A stretch of DNA of 64,000 bases from Thermus tenuipuniceus (GTDB lineage Bacteria > Deinococcota > Deinococci > Deinococcales > Thermaceae), in assembly GCF_002964845.1 (NCBI RefSeq), contig NZ_PRDA01000010.1, positions 1-64,000 on the forward strand, given 5' to 3'. A program made the position numbers and the translations under genes. The notes below the pieces were generated by a model, which had not been told where the DNA came from, did no database searches, and saw only the letters and a program-made list of their open reading frames with translations. This document shows, piece after piece, positions 54,722 through 63,179 of this stretch; position 1 is the stretch's first letter; every line of letters begins with the position of its first letter.

Positions 54722-55411
54722 CTAATGGCCCCCGTGGTCCCCGCCCCCCAAGAGCCCCGCGTGCTGGGCCAGCAGGGCCACCAGGTTCATCTCCGGCAAG
54801 GGGGCCAGATCCCAAAGGGTCTGGAAGCTATAGAAGTTCTGGCGGCCGTGCTGGGCCTTGTTCCTCTCGGCAAACTCTTGGGCCGCCTTCGGGCTGGAAA
54901 AGGCCAAGAGCTTGGCGTTCATCACCACCATCATCCTCTCCCCCCAGTAGTAGGTAGCCTGGCGGGCGGGGATGAGGCGCACGCTCTCCTGGGGCCTCCC
55001 AGGGTCGTAGGCCCCCCGGTCGGTCACGTAGAAGGTGGCCCCTTCCCCGTCCTTGAGGCCGTGCACCCAGGCGTAGTTCACCATGCAGGCGATGCTCTCA
55101 AAGTGCAGGGCCTCCACCACCTGCTTGGGGTCGTGGGGGGCGGGCCGGGGCTTTTCAAAGGCGATCTGGGAATAGGTCTGCTCGAAGAAGCCCTTGGGGA
55201 AAGTACGCCCCCGCCACTGCCCCTCGGGGGTCTGGATGGGCATGCCGCAGAAGGCGCAAGCGCCATCCGCCCAGGGGATGGGCCTGGCGGGGATCACCGC
55301 GCCCGCGGAGGCGGTGGGGGCCGCCCCACCCATCGCCCCGTGCTGGGCCAGCACCGGGCCCGCCACCACCAAACCGCCCAAAACCTTCAGCACCTCACGC
55401 CGGTTCCTCAT
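54722..55411 (-). CDS. nosL: NosL-family copper protein, second copy with His-rich tail
   Basis: 229 residues. A twin-arginine signal (NRREVLKVLGGLVVAG) precedes a mature part with the motif GACAFCGMPIQ, the usual C-x-x-C-G-M of NosL. Additional Met-rich and acidic stretches follow. The tail LLGGGDHGGH is Gly/His-rich and could store or hand on copper. The gene overlaps nosF by 17 bases and precedes the other nosL by 10 bases. Two nosL copies in tandem are unusual. Confidence 0.83.
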   Translation of the reverse strand: MRNRREVLKVLGGLVVAGPVLAQHGAMGGAAPTASAGAVIPARPIPWADGACAFCGMPIQTPEGQWRGRTFPKGFFEQTYSQIAFEKPRPAPHDPKQVVEALHFESIACMVNYAWVHGLKDGEGATFYVTDRGAYDPGRPQESVRLIPARQATYYWGERMMVVMNAKLLAFSSPKAAQEFAERNKAQHGRQNFYSFQTLWDLAPLPEMNLVALLAQHAGLLGGGDHGGH

Positions 55412-56072
55412 AGAGCACCTCCATCAGCCAGGGAACGCGCTCGTCCCTTAGGCCCAAAACCGCTTCGGGTGGGCCCTCTTCCAGGACCTCACCCCCCTTG
55501 AGGAGCACCAGGCGATCCGCCCGTCGGGCCTCCTCCACGTGGTGCAGGGCCAGGAGGACCACCCCCTCCCGCTTGGCCCCCACCCAGGCCCAGAAGCGCT
55601 CCCGCCCCTTGGGGTCCAAGGCGGCGGTGGGCTCGTCCAGAAGCCAGATGGGGGGGTCCCCCATGAGGGCTGCGGCCAGGGCCAGGCGCTGGCGCTGCCC
55701 TCCAGAAAGAACGGCCACAGGCCGGTGCAGAAAACCTTCCAAGCCCATGCGCCCCACCGCCTCCTCCAGGGCCTCTTTGCCCAAGCCCTTTACCCGCCTG
55801 GCTCCCTCCAGGACCTCGAGGGCCCTGAGATGGGGAAATAGCCTGGGAGCCTGGGGCAGGTAGGCCCTTAGGGGAAGAACCCTGGGATCCCGGGGGGCAT
55901 GGGAGAAAAGCACCGCCTTGCCTCCATCCGGCTTGAGCCGCCCCGCCAAAAGGGCCAAAAGGGTGCTCTTCCCCGCCCCGTTGGGGCCCAGGAGGCCCAC
56001 CACGCCCCCTTCCGCCCGGAGGCTCACCCCCCGGAGCCGCCCCTGCTTCCTCAAGCCCTCCACCGCCACCAT
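55395..56072 (-). CDS. nosF: ABC transporter ATPase, NosF-like
   Basis: 225 residues from the ATG at 56072. Walker A is GLLGPNGAGKSTLLALLAG, signature LSGGQRQRLALAAAL, Walker B IWLLDEPTAALDP and H-loop LALHHVEEARRADR. Length and the companion genes support NosF. It energises the NosFY transporter associated with copper maturation. The start overlaps the nosD stop by 22 bases; an in-frame start at 56105 is possible. Confidence 0.88.
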   Translation of the reverse strand: MVAVEGLRKQGRLRGVSLRAEGGVVGLLGPNGAGKSTLLALLAGRLKPDGGKAVLFSHAPRDPRVLPLRAYLPQAPRLFPHLRALEVLEGARRVKGLGKEALEEAVGRMGLEGFLHRPVAVLSGGQRQRLALAAALMGDPPIWLLDEPTAALDPKGRERFWAWVGAKREGVVLLALHHVEEARRADRLVLLKGGEVLEEGPPEAVLGLRDERVPWLMEVLYEEPA

Positions 56073-57238
56073 AGGACACCTCCCAAAAGACCCAGGAACA
56101 GCCACCCCCCATGGGGAAGGGTTTCCCTGGCCAGGGGTTCCGCCTTGGGGTCGGCCAGGGCCACCAGCCTTAACCCCGGCACCTGGGCCTCCGCCGCCTC
56201 CCAGAGGAGCACCCCTGGGGAAAGGGCGAAGAGGGAAAGCTCCGGCTGGCGGGCCAGGAGGAGGGCGAAGGAGCCCGTGGGCAGGTGGGGCACGGGCAGG
56301 CCGCTGGCCCGGTCGTAGCGGTTGCCCACCACCCTGGCCTCGGCCTCGGGGTCATCCACCAGGAGGTCGTAGAGGTTCCCTTGAAACGCGTTCCCCTCCA
56401 CCCGGGCGGAGTTCCCGCCCCGCTCCCGGGTGATGCGCAAGGCGGTGCCGTTTTCCCGGAAAAGGTTCCCCCTCACCCCGACCCCTGCCGCATCCATGAG
56501 CACCAGGCCGAGGGTGTTCCCGTGGAAACGATTCGCCTCCGCTACGCTTTCCCTCTCATCCTGGAGAAGAAGGCCATAGGCCACTGGGCTCGTGTGGGCC
56601 TCGAGGCGGTTCCCCCGCACCCGGTTCGCCGCCCCGTGCATCACCGCATTGCCGATGCCGTTTGCCCGGCTTTGGTTCCCCTCCACCCGCACCCCCCAGG
56701 AAAACATCACGTGGAAGCCGTAGCGCCCGTTCCCCTCCAGAAGGTTCCCTCGGATGACCATGTCCGGGCTGTACTCCACGTAGATGGCGTCCATGTAGCC
56801 AAGGAGGTGGCTTCCCTCCACCCGCACCCCAGGGCTCCCGTAGACCAAAACCCCGGGAGACTCCCCCAGGCCTTTGGCCCTCAAGCCCCGCACCACCGCC
56901 TTTGGGGAGTCCTCCATCCGCACCGCCGCGGGGGCTTCCTCCACCACCACATCCTCCAGCAGGCATCCCCCGCACCCCCGCAGGTAAATGGCGGCGTCGG
57001 GCTCAAAAAAATCCTCCTCAGGCCCCGCCCCCACCACCTTGAGCCCCCGCACCCGTATCCCCGGGGCCAGAAGGCTTAGGGTGTGACCCTCCTTTCCCCG
57101 GAGCACCGCCCCCTCCCCCTCCACCACCAGGCCCGGGATGGTGAGAACCAGGGGTCCCTCCACCTCCCCCCTCAGCTGAAGGACCGGTGCGGCCAGGGCC
57201 ATGCCCAGGAAAAGAGGCCACCACCCCAAAGGGCGCAT
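56051..57238 (-). CDS. nosD: Periplasmic NosD-like parallel beta-helix protein
   Basis: 395 residues with a signal peptide (PLGWWPLFLGMALA) and many carbohydrate-binding-like repeats, seen as NRVRGNRLE, VEGNAFQGNLYDLLV, GNRYDRASG and similar. The C-terminus has a membrane-spanning GWLFLGLLGGVLWWRWRA. NosD is the periplasmic partner of NosFY. The ATG at 57238 was taken; a GTG at 57241 is adjacent. The start is 26 bases from the inverted operator at 57264. First gene of the leftward nos operon. Confidence 0.88.
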   Translation of the reverse strand: MRPLGWWPLFLGMALAAPVLQLRGEVEGPLVLTIPGLVVEGEGAVLRGKEGHTLSLLAPGIRVRGLKVVGAGPEEDFFEPDAAIYLRGCGGCLLEDVVVEEAPAAVRMEDSPKAVVRGLRAKGLGESPGVLVYGSPGVRVEGSHLLGYMDAIYVEYSPDMVIRGNLLEGNGRYGFHVMFSWGVRVEGNQSRANGIGNAVMHGAANRVRGNRLEAHTSPVAYGLLLQDERESVAEANRFHGNTLGLVLMDAAGVGVRGNLFRENGTALRITRERGGNSARVEGNAFQGNLYDLLVDDPEAEARVVGNRYDRASGLPVPHLPTGSFALLLARQPELSLFALSPGVLLWEAAEAQVPGLRLVALADPKAEPLARETLPHGGWLFLGLLGGVLWWRWRA

Positions 57239-57263
57239 CACCCTAAGGGTAGGCCTGGGGAGC

Positions 57264-57277
57264 GGGACATTCGTACT
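57264..57277 (-). promoter_or_regulatory. Operator variant upstream of nosD
   Basis: AGTACGAATGTCCC on the minus strand, differing from the motif before PCuAC at 3 central positions. Its centre is about 32 bases from the nosD start, the same distance as in the divergent gene. The whole 100-base gap 57242-57341 holds only these control elements. Confidence 0.5.
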
Positions 57278-57303
57278 CCCAGGAAATGTGCCCTAAACCA
57301 CGG

Positions 57304-57335
57304 AGTACATTTGTCCCCCTCCCGATTGGTAAGGT
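57304..57335 (+). promoter_or_regulatory. Operator and -10 box of the PCuAC-sco operon
   Basis: AGTACATTTGTCCC (57304-57317) overlaps the -35 region. TAAGGT (57330-57335) lies 6 bases before the ATG at 57342, a leaderless layout. The motif is an exact repeat of the one at 28667-28680. Confidence 0.55.
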
Positions 57336-57341
57336 AAACGC

Positions 57342-57755
57342 ATGAGGTGGCTCCTGATCCTGCTGGGAAGCCTGGCCCTGGCCCAGCCCGTGGTCACCCC
57401 GGGCTGGGTCCGCCTGGTGCCCCCGGTGGTGAAGGACACCGCCGCCTACCTGACCCTGGAAAACCGGGGCAAGACCCCCTTGCGCCTGGTGGGAGCCGAA
57501 ACGGAGGTGGCCGAGCGGGTTTCCTTCCACCAGGACCATAGGGAACACCGAGGAGGCCAGGTGGTCTTGGGCATGCGCCCCCTTCCCTACCTGGACATTC
57601 CCCCGGGAGGCCGGGTGGAGTTCCGCCCGGGTAAGTACCACCTCATGCTGGAAGGGCTTAAGCGCCCCCTGAAAGCAGGGGAGAAGGTGGCTTTGGTCCT
57701 GAGGTTCCAAGACGGCAGCAGGCTCAAGGTGATCCTGCCGGTGGAGATGCGATGA
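57342..57755 (+). CDS. PCuAC (DUF461) periplasmic copper chaperone
   Basis: 137 residues with a signal peptide (RWLLILLGSLALAQP). The copper site is the H-x10-M-x21-H-x-M pattern, visible as FHQDHREHRGGQVVLGM and GKYHLML. The family delivers Cu(I) to the CuA centre of cytochrome oxidase in the periplasm. It starts the rightward operon with sco. The position next to the nos genes ties this operon to CuA or copper maturation. Confidence 0.9.
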   Translation: MRWLLILLGSLALAQPVVTPGWVRLVPPVVKDTAAYLTLENRGKTPLRLVGAETEVAERVSFHQDHREHRGGQVVLGMRPLPYLDIPPGGRVEFRPGKYHLMLEGLKRPLKAGEKVALVLRFQDGSRLKVILPVEMR

Positions 57756-58342
57756 AAGGGAAACTCCTCTTGCCCGTACTCCTGGTCCTCGCCCTGGTGG
57801 GGGTGGCCTACCTCCTCCTGCCCAAGGGCTCCCACGCCTTCTACGGCACCCGGCTTCTGAATCCCAAGCCCGTGGACTTCACCCTCGAGGGGCCCCAGGG
57901 CCCGGTACAGCTTTCCCAGCTTAAGGACAAGCTGGTCCTCATCTTCTTCGGCTACGTCCACTGCCCCGACGTCTGCCCCACCACCATGCTGGCCCTGAAA
58001 CGGGCCTATGAGAAGCTCTCCCCTAAGGAACAGGAAAGGGTCCAGGTGGTCTTCATCAGCGTGGACCCCGAGCGGGACACCCCGGAGATCGCCGACCAGT
58101 ACGCCAAGGGCTTCCACCCCAGCTTCCTGGGCCTCACGGGAAGCCCTGAAACCATCCAGGAGGTGGCCCGGACCTTCGGGGTCTACTACCAGAAGACCCA
58201 GTACCGGGGCCCGGGGGAGTACCTGGTGGACCACACCGCCACCACCTTCGCGGTGAAGGAGGGAAAGCTGGTCCTCCTCTTCAGCCCGGACAAGGTGGAG
58301 GAAACCCCGCGGGTGGTTGACGACCTCAGGGCCTTGCTCTAA
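57752..58342 (+). CDS. sco: Sco1/SenC/PrrC family copper-thiol protein
   Basis: 196 residues with an N-terminal membrane anchor (LPVLLVLALVGVAYLLL). The CxxxC copper/thiol motif is in FGYVHCPDVCPTTML, and the conserved histidine is in VDHTATTFAV. Sco transfers copper or reduces the cysteines of the CuA site of oxidase subunit II. The target is probably CaaB (25754). The start overlaps the PCuAC stop by 4 bases. The gene is followed 13 bases later by a coiled-coil protein. Confidence 0.92.
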   Translation: MKGKLLLPVLLVLALVGVAYLLLPKGSHAFYGTRLLNPKPVDFTLEGPQGPVQLSQLKDKLVLIFFGYVHCPDVCPTTMLALKRAYEKLSPKEQERVQVVFISVDPERDTPEIADQYAKGFHPSFLGLTGSPETIQEVARTFGVYYQKTQYRGPGEYLVDHTATTFAVKEGKLVLLFSPDKVEETPRVVDDLRALL

Positions 58343-58354
58343 ACTAGTGCCACC

Positions 58355-58690
58355 ATGGATTTCAAAGGGCTTTTGCAGAAGGCCAAGGAAGCGGCCCAGT
58401 CGGCGGTGGAAGGGGCGGAGAAGCGGCTCCAAGAGCTCCGAGAGAAGCTGGACCAGGACAAGGACGGGAAGCCTGATGTGGTGGAAAAGGCCCTTCAGGA
58501 AGCCAAGAAGGCCCTGGAAGAGGCCAAGACCCGCCTGGCGGAGCTGGACCAGGACCAGGACGGAATCCCCGACAAGCTAAAGGACCTTGCGGAGAAAGCC
58601 GCCCAGGCCGCCGAGGCCGCCAAGGCCAAGGCGGAGGAAGCCGCCCGCCTCCTCAAGGAACGCCTGGGCAAGAGGGATTCCCAAGCCTGA
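58355..58690 (+). CDS. Coiled-coil protein with two Ca-binding-like loops
   Basis: 111 residues, rich in Ala, Lys and Glu in a helical pattern (EEAKTRLAEL; EAAKAKAEEAARLLKE). Two acidic loops, DQDKDGKPDVV and DQDQDGIPDKL, resemble EF-hand/thrombospondin type-3 calcium loops (D-x-D-x-D-G-x-x-D). No signal peptide is seen, so the protein is probably cytosolic. I do not recognise the family. It starts 13 bases after sco and is convergent with the ZIP gene. Confidence 0.65.
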   Translation: MDFKGLLQKAKEAAQSAVEGAEKRLQELREKLDQDKDGKPDVVEKALQEAKKALEEAKTRLAELDQDQDGIPDKLKDLAEKAAQAAEAAKAKAEEAARLLKERLGKRDSQA

Positions 58691-58698
58691 GGAAGGAA

Positions 58699-59496
58699 TC
58701 AACCCAGGGCCACATCCAGGGCCATCATGAGGGCGAAGCCCGTCATCACCCCGAAGGTGGAGATATCCCCGTTGCCCTCCGCCTGGCTTTCCGGGATGAC
58801 CTCCTCCACGATCACAAAGACCATGGCCCCTGCCGCCAAGGCCATGAGGTAGGGCAACAGGTAGAGCATCTGCGTGACCAGAAGGGCTCCCAGAAGGGCT
58901 CCTAAGGGCTCCACGATGGCGGAAAGCTGCCCATAGAACCATGCCCGCCCCGGGCTGATGCCCGCCCGCCTTAGGGGCCAGGCCACCGCCAAACCCTCGG
59001 GCAGGTTTTGCAGGCCGATGCCCACCGCCAAGGCGATGGCCCCGCCCAGGGTGGCCGCCCCCGTGGGGTCAAGCCCCGCAGCCCCAAAGGCCACCCCTAC
59101 CGCCAAGCCCTCGGGAAAGTTGTGGAGGGTGATGGCCAGGATCAGCAAGGTGGTGCGCCGCCACAGGGTGCGGATCCCTTCCTCCTGGGCCCCTGGAACC
59201 AGGTGAACATGGGGGAGAAACCGGTCCATTAGGCGCAAAAGGGCTCCTCCCAAGAGAAAGCCCACCACGGCGGGCACCCAGGGAACCATGCCCTGGGATG
59301 CGGCCATCTCCATGCCCGGAAGGAGGAGGGAGAAGACGCTGGCCGCCAGCATAACCCCCGCGGCAAAGCCCAGCATCCCATCCAGAAGCTTGCGGCTGGG
59401 CTCTTGCGCCAGGAACACGCTGGCCGCCCCCACCGCGGTAAGCCCCCAGGTGAAGAGTCCCCCTAGGAGGGCATAGAGGAAAACCGGGGTTTCCAT
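58699..59496 (-). CDS. ZIP-family divalent metal transporter
   Basis: 265 residues, eight membrane helices. The metal-binding helix signatures are LHNFPEGLAVGVAFG and LQNLPEGLAVAWP, the family's H-N-x-P-E-G and its partner. An N-rich variable loop between helices 3 and 4 has HVHLVPG. It imports zinc, iron or manganese into the cytosol. The start ATG 59496 follows a GTTTAGG-N4-CCTAAAC palindrome, indicating metal-dependent control. An in-frame extension to 59580 is not supported. Confidence 0.9.
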   Translation of the reverse strand: METPVFLYALLGGLFTWGLTAVGAASVFLAQEPSRKLLDGMLGFAAGVMLAASVFSLLLPGMEMAASQGMVPWVPAVVGFLLGGALLRLMDRFLPHVHLVPGAQEEGIRTLWRRTTLLILAITLHNFPEGLAVGVAFGAAGLDPTGAATLGGAIALAVGIGLQNLPEGLAVAWPLRRAGISPGRAWFYGQLSAIVEPLGALLGALLVTQMLYLLPYLMALAAGAMVFVIVEEVIPESQAEGNGDISTFGVMTGFALMMALDVALG

Positions 59497-59504
59497 GCCC
59501 CCCA

Positions 59505-59522
59505 GTTTAGGCATACCTAAAC
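59505..59522. promoter_or_regulatory. Palindromic metal-type operator upstream of the ZIP gene
   Basis: GTTTAGG-CATA-CCTAAAC, 8 bases before the ZIP ATG. The arms match the DtxR/MntR-type TTTAGG/CCTAAA core. Twelve bases (TACCTAAACCTG, 59514-59525) recur upstream of the fur gene at 11081 (10944-10955). Confidence 0.6.
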
Positions 59523-59561
59523 CTGAAGGCAAGCCTGGGTTGGAGTATCCTGAGGTAAGGT

Positions 59562-60626
59562 ATGCTGGATAAGCTAGCACGGCTAGAGGAAGAGTACCGG
59601 GAGCTGGAAGCGCTCCTCGCCGATCCCGCGGTCCTCAAGGATCCCAAGCGCTACCAGGCCCTTTCCCGGCGCTATGCGGAGATGGGGGAGGTGATCGCCC
59701 TCATCCGGGAGTACCGGAAGGTCCTCGAGGACCTGGAAGGTGTGGAGGGCCTCCTGGAAGACCCCGAGCTGCGGGAGGTGGCCAAAGCCGAGAAAGAAGC
59801 CCTCCAGGCCCGCAAGGGGGAACTTGAGAAGGCGCTGGAGCGCCACCTCCTCCCCAAGGATCCCATGGACGAGCGGGACGCCATCGTGGAAATCCGCGCC
59901 GGCACCGGGGGCGAGGAGGCTGCCCTTTTCGCTCGGGACCTCCTGGAGATGTACCTGCGCTTCGCCGAGGAGATGGGGTTTGAGACCGAGATCCTGGACT
60001 CCCACCCCACGGACCTGGGAGGCTTCTCCAAGGTGGTCTTCGAGGTGCGAGGACCCGGGGCCTACGGCACCTTCAAGTACGAAAGCGGGGTTCACCGGGT
60101 GCAACGGGTACCGGCCACGGAAACCCAGGGGCGGATCCACACCTCCACGGCCACGGTGGCGGTGCTGCCCAAGGCGGAGGAGTCCGACTTTCAGCTCAAC
60201 ATGGACGAGATCCGCATCGACGTCATGCGGGCCTCGGGGCCTGGGGGCCAGGGGGTGAACACCACGGACAGCGCGGTGCGGGTGGTGCACCTGCCCACGG
60301 GCATCATGGTCACCTGCCAGGACTCCCGCAGCCAGATCAAGAACCGGGAAAAGGCCCTGATGATCCTGAGAAGCCGCCTTCTAGAGATGAAGCGAGCGGA
60401 GGAGGCGGAAAAGCTCCGAAAGACCCGCCTGGCCCAGATCGGCACCGGGGAGCGTTCCGAGAAGATCCGCACCTACAACTTCCCCCAGTCCCGGGTCACG
60501 GACCACCGCATCGGCTTCACCACCCATGACCTCGAGGGCATCCTCTCGGGGCACCTTCAGCCCCTCCTGGAAGCCCTCAAACGGGCCGACCAGGAACGGC
60601 AGCTGGAGGCCTTGACGGAAGCGTGA
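59562..60626 (+). CDS. prfA: Peptide chain release factor 1
   Basis: 354 residues. RF1 recognises UAA and UAG; the codon-reading tripeptide PAT is in [11 protein letters not shown] and the catalytic GGQ in [35 protein letters not shown] and the [17 protein letters not shown] tail are standard. It follows the ZIP gene's divergent region and precedes a Nudix gene whose ATG overlaps its stop. Confidence 0.96.
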   Translation: MLDKLARLEEEYRELEALLADPAVLKDPKRYQALSRRYAEMGEVIALIREYRKVLEDLEGVEGLLEDPELREVAKAEKEALQARKGELEKALERHLLPKDPMDERDAIVEIRAGTGGEEAALFARDLLEMYLRFAEEMGFETEILDSHPTDLGGFSKVVFEVRGPGAYGTFKYESGVHRVQRVPATETQGRIHTSTATVAVLPKAEESDFQLNMDEIRIDVMRASGPGGQGVNTTDSAVRVVHLPTGIMVTCQDSRSQIKNREKALMILRSRLLEMKRAEEAEKLRKTRLAQIGTGERSEKIRTYNFPQSRVTDHRIGFTTHDLEGILSGHLQPLLEALKRADQERQLEALTEA

Positions 60627-61093
60627 TGCGCCGCGAGATCCTGGTGGTGGCGGCCATCCTGTTGGACCGCCAGGGCCGGGTCCTCCTGGTGGGGAACGAC
60701 TGGGGCAGGCGGGGTATGGTGCGCTACACCCTTCCTGGGGGCACCGTGGAACCCGGGGAAACCGTTCTGGAAGCCCTGGTGCGGGAGGTGCGGGAGGAAA
60801 CCGGCCTGAAGGTGAAGGCCATTGAGCACCTGGCCTACGCCATCCAGGTGGAGGACCGCCGCAAGAACGAGCGCACCCTGGCCATGGCCTTCAGAGCCAG
60901 CTACGAGGGGCTTTTGAACCCCCGCGACCCCGACGGCCACATCGTGGAGGCCCGCTTCTTCACCCCGGAGGAGGTAGCAGCCAGGCTTTCCGGCCACCGC
61001 CCTCTCCTGGAACCCCTGCTGGACTACCTGGGGGGGGAGCGGGGCCGGTTTTACGCCTACACCGGCTGGAGCCAGCCGGGAACACGGGTCTAA
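60626..61093 (+). CDS. Nudix hydrolase
   Basis: 155 residues. The Nudix box is in [20 protein letters not shown] followed by REETGL, giving the G-x5-E-x7-R-E-x2-E-E-x-G-x spacing. The first strand [21 protein letters not shown] is typical of MutT/ADP-ribose-type enzymes. The substrate cannot be assigned. The ATG overlaps the prfA stop, so the two are translated together. A GTG at 60623 is also in frame. Confidence 0.85.
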   Translation: MRREILVVAAILLDRQGRVLLVGNDWGRRGMVRYTLPGGTVEPGETVLEALVREVREETGLKVKAIEHLAYAIQVEDRRKNERTLAMAFRASYEGLLNPRDPDGHIVEARFFTPEEVAARLSGHRPLLEPLLDYLGGERGRFYAYTGWSQPGTRV

Positions 61094-61097
61094 CGCC

Positions 61098-61126
61098 ACC
61101 CCACCCTGGCTTCGCCAGAGGGGGAA
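61098..61126 (+). repeat. Degenerate copy of the CCCC..CTGGC hairpin
   Basis: CCACCCTGGC-TTC-GCCAGAGGGGG, immediately after the Nudix stop. The inner stem is intact and the outer stem is partly lost. It is related to the hairpins at 40285 and 63136. Confidence 0.5.
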
Positions 61127-61143
61127 CCCCAGCGAAGCCCTTG

Positions 61144-61257
61144 CCTAAGTACCCCCTCGTGGCTTGCGCCACGACGGGGACCCCAAAAGGCCATGGGCAC
61201 GCTGTGTCCACCCTTGCTGATGAAGCAACCTTCCTGCGTGAGCGCTTAGGCCATCTG
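61144..61257. repeat. Dispersed ~115-bp repeat, copy A
   Basis: About 115 bp nearly identical to 63513-63628: 6 substitutions and one base in an A run by my alignment. Ends carry CCTAAG and CTTAGG in inverted orientation. Inside is a CCCC-x-TCGTGGC/GCCACGA-x-GGGG hairpin with loop TTGC. It fills most of the 195-base gap 61094-61288 between convergent genes. Confidence 0.75.
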
Positions 61258-61288
61258 GGGATGGAGCGGGAAAGGGCATAACCCAGGA

Positions 61289-61978
61289 TTAAGGACCCAG
61301 TTTCCGCTTCAGGTAGGCGGTGAGCTCCTCTATGGCCTTGCGCAGGGCCCGCTGTTCCTCCGCCAGGGCCTCGAGGGGGTCCTTGGCTCCCTCCGACGCG
61401 GAAAGGGTCTTGAAGAGGAGGGTAGGGTTGCCGCACCGGGGGCAGACGAGGCCCGCGGGGCGGACCGAGGGAGCGTAGAAGACCCGGGTGCGGCACCGGG
61501 GGCACAAGAGGTACTTGACCCCCGAGGCCTCCCCCTTGCGCACCGCCTCCTCCAACTCCAAGGCCTCCTCCCGGGAGAAGCCCAGGAAGAAGTCCTCCCC
61601 CACCTGAACGGACCCCGGATCCTCCCGGGTGGGTTTGAGCTCCCCCTGCCCCCCCTCAGGGGTTTCCCAGGTAAACCCGTTCCAGCGGAAGTGGCGAAGG
61701 TGCTTTCTCCCTTCCAGATCCTCAATCTCCACGATGAGCTGAAGGACAGGATCCCTGGGATAGTAGTAGAAACGCACCGCCCGCACCCCGGAAAGGCCCT
61801 TGCTGCGGGGCAGGGTATAGGCCAAAGGACCCTCCCCCTTGGCGGGGTAGCCCACCAAGCGCTCCAGGTCGTAGAGGGTGAGGCCGGGGCGCTCCATATC
61901 CCCGAATAGGAGGCTTTCCACGTAGCGGAAGGCAGCCGCCAGGTCGGAGCCTTGCCCCTGACCGAAGCCGGGGTCCAT
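61289..61978 (-). CDS. Zinc-ribbon protein of unknown function
   Basis: 229 residues. The C-terminal third has two CPRC knuckles 17-18 residues apart (LLCPRCRTR and LVCPRCGNP), a zinc ribbon, followed by a helical coiled-coil tail ([19 protein letters not shown]). The N-terminal part is alpha/beta with [17 protein letters not shown]. No enzyme motif seen. It could bind RNA or DNA, but no function can be assigned. Convergent with the Nudix gene across repeat copy A. Confidence 0.65.
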   Translation of the reverse strand: MDPGFGQGQGSDLAAAFRYVESLLFGDMERPGLTLYDLERLVGYPAKGEGPLAYTLPRSKGLSGVRAVRFYYYPRDPVLQLIVEIEDLEGRKHLRHFRWNGFTWETPEGGQGELKPTREDPGSVQVGEDFFLGFSREEALELEEAVRKGEASGVKYLLCPRCRTRVFYAPSVRPAGLVCPRCGNPTLLFKTLSASEGAKDPLEALAEEQRALRKAIEELTAYLKRKLGP

Positions 61979-62068
61979 AGGACCAGTTTATCCCCAAAAA
62001 CAGGTGGGGAGACCCGAGCCATTCAGGGGAGGGGCCTCTTCCCGGGAGGCTTTCCTTCAAGGACACCC

Positions 62069-62074
62069 CATAAT
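62069..62074 (+). promoter_or_regulatory. -10 box of the old yellow enzyme gene
   Basis: CATAAT, 6 bases before the ATG at 62081; GGAGG overlaps the gap, so either leaderless or led initiation is possible. Confidence 0.45.
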
Positions 62075-62080
62075 GGAGGC

Positions 62081-63130
62081 ATGGTCTTGCTCTTCACCCC
62101 CCTGGAACTCCGTGGCCTCCGGCTGAAAAACCGCCTGGCCATGTCCCCCATGTGCCAGTACTCTGCCACCTTGGAGGGAGAGGTAACCGACTGGCACCTC
62201 CTCCACTACCCCACGCGGGCCCTCGGAGGCGTGGGGTTCATCCTGGTGGAGGCCACCGCCGTAGAACCTTTGGGCCGTATCAGCTCCTATGACCTTGGCA
62301 TCTGGTCGGAGGATCACCTTCCGGGCCTGAGGGAGCTGGCCCGAAGAATCCGGGAGGCAGGAGCGGTGCCGGGCATCCAGCTGGCCCACGCGGGGCGCAA
62401 GGCGGGGACCGCCAGGCCCTGGGAAGGAGGGAAGCCCTTGGGCTGGCGGGTGGTGGGGCCCAGCCCCCTGCCCTTCGCCGAGGGCTACCCGGTACCCGAA
62501 CCCCTGGACGAAGCGGGGATGGAGCGCATCCTCCAGGCCTTCGTGGAAGGAGCCAGACGGGCCCTTAGGGCAGGCTTTCAGGTGATCGAGCTCCACATGG
62601 CCCACGGCTACCTCCTTTCCTCCTTCCTCTCCCCTCTCTCCAACCAGCGCACCGACGCCTACGGGGGAAGCCTGGAAAACCGCATGCGCTTTCCCCTCCA
62701 GGTGGCCCAGGCGGTGCGGGAAGTGGTACCCAAGGAGCTTCCCCTTTTCGTGCGGGTCTCCGCCACGGACTGGGGGGAAGGGGGATGGAGCCTCGAGGAC
62801 ACCCTGGCCTTCGCCCAAAGGCTTAAGGAGCTGGGGGTGGACCTTTTGGACTGCTCCTCGGGCGGGGTGGTGCCCAGGGTGCGGATCCCCTTGGCCCCGG
62901 GCTTTCAGGTGCCCTTCGCCGACGCCGTGCGCAAGAGGGTGGGCCTGCGAACGGGAGCCGTGGGCCTCATCACCACCCCCGAACAGGCGGAAACCCTCCT
63001 GCAGGCGGGAAGCGCCGATCTGGTGCTTCTGGGCCGGGTTCTCCTCAGGGACCCCTACTTCCCCCTAAGGGCCGCCAAAGCCTTGGGCGTGGCCCCGGAG
63101 GTGCCCCCCCAGTACCAAAGGGGGTTTTAG
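62081..63130 (+). CDS. Old yellow enzyme family NAD(P)H:flavin oxidoreductase
   Basis: 349 residues of the YqjM/thermophilic-like OYE class. The FMN-binding TIM barrel opens with [25 protein letters not shown], including the regulatory Cys. Active-site histidine and partner are in [11 protein letters not shown] and [20 protein letters not shown]. It reduces activated C=C bonds of enals, enones and maleimides, and in T. scotoductus the near-identical protein was described as a chromate reductase. From memory the identity is very high. ATG 62081 has a GGAGG site. Ends at the hairpin 63136. Confidence 0.93.
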   Translation: MVLLFTPLELRGLRLKNRLAMSPMCQYSATLEGEVTDWHLLHYPTRALGGVGFILVEATAVEPLGRISSYDLGIWSEDHLPGLRELARRIREAGAVPGIQLAHAGRKAGTARPWEGGKPLGWRVVGPSPLPFAEGYPVPEPLDEAGMERILQAFVEGARRALRAGFQVIELHMAHGYLLSSFLSPLSNQRTDAYGGSLENRMRFPLQVAQAVREVVPKELPLFVRVSATDWGEGGWSLEDTLAFAQRLKELGVDLLDCSSGGVVPRVRIPLAPGFQVPFADAVRKRVGLRTGAVGLITTPEQAETLLQAGSADLVLLGRVLLRDPYFPLRAAKALGVAPEVPPQYQRGF

Positions 63131-63135
63131 CGCTA

Positions 63136-63162
63136 CCCCAACCTGGCAGGGCCAGGTTGGGG
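63136..63162 (+). repeat. Hairpin CCCCAACCTGGC-AGG-GCCAGGTTGGGG after the OYE gene
   Basis: A 12-bp perfect stem identical to the one after groEL, with loop AGG, followed in both cases by a GCCCCGGC stretch. Probable terminator and member of a repeated palindrome family. Confidence 0.75.
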
Positions 63163-63179
63163 GCCCCGGCCAATTCCTA

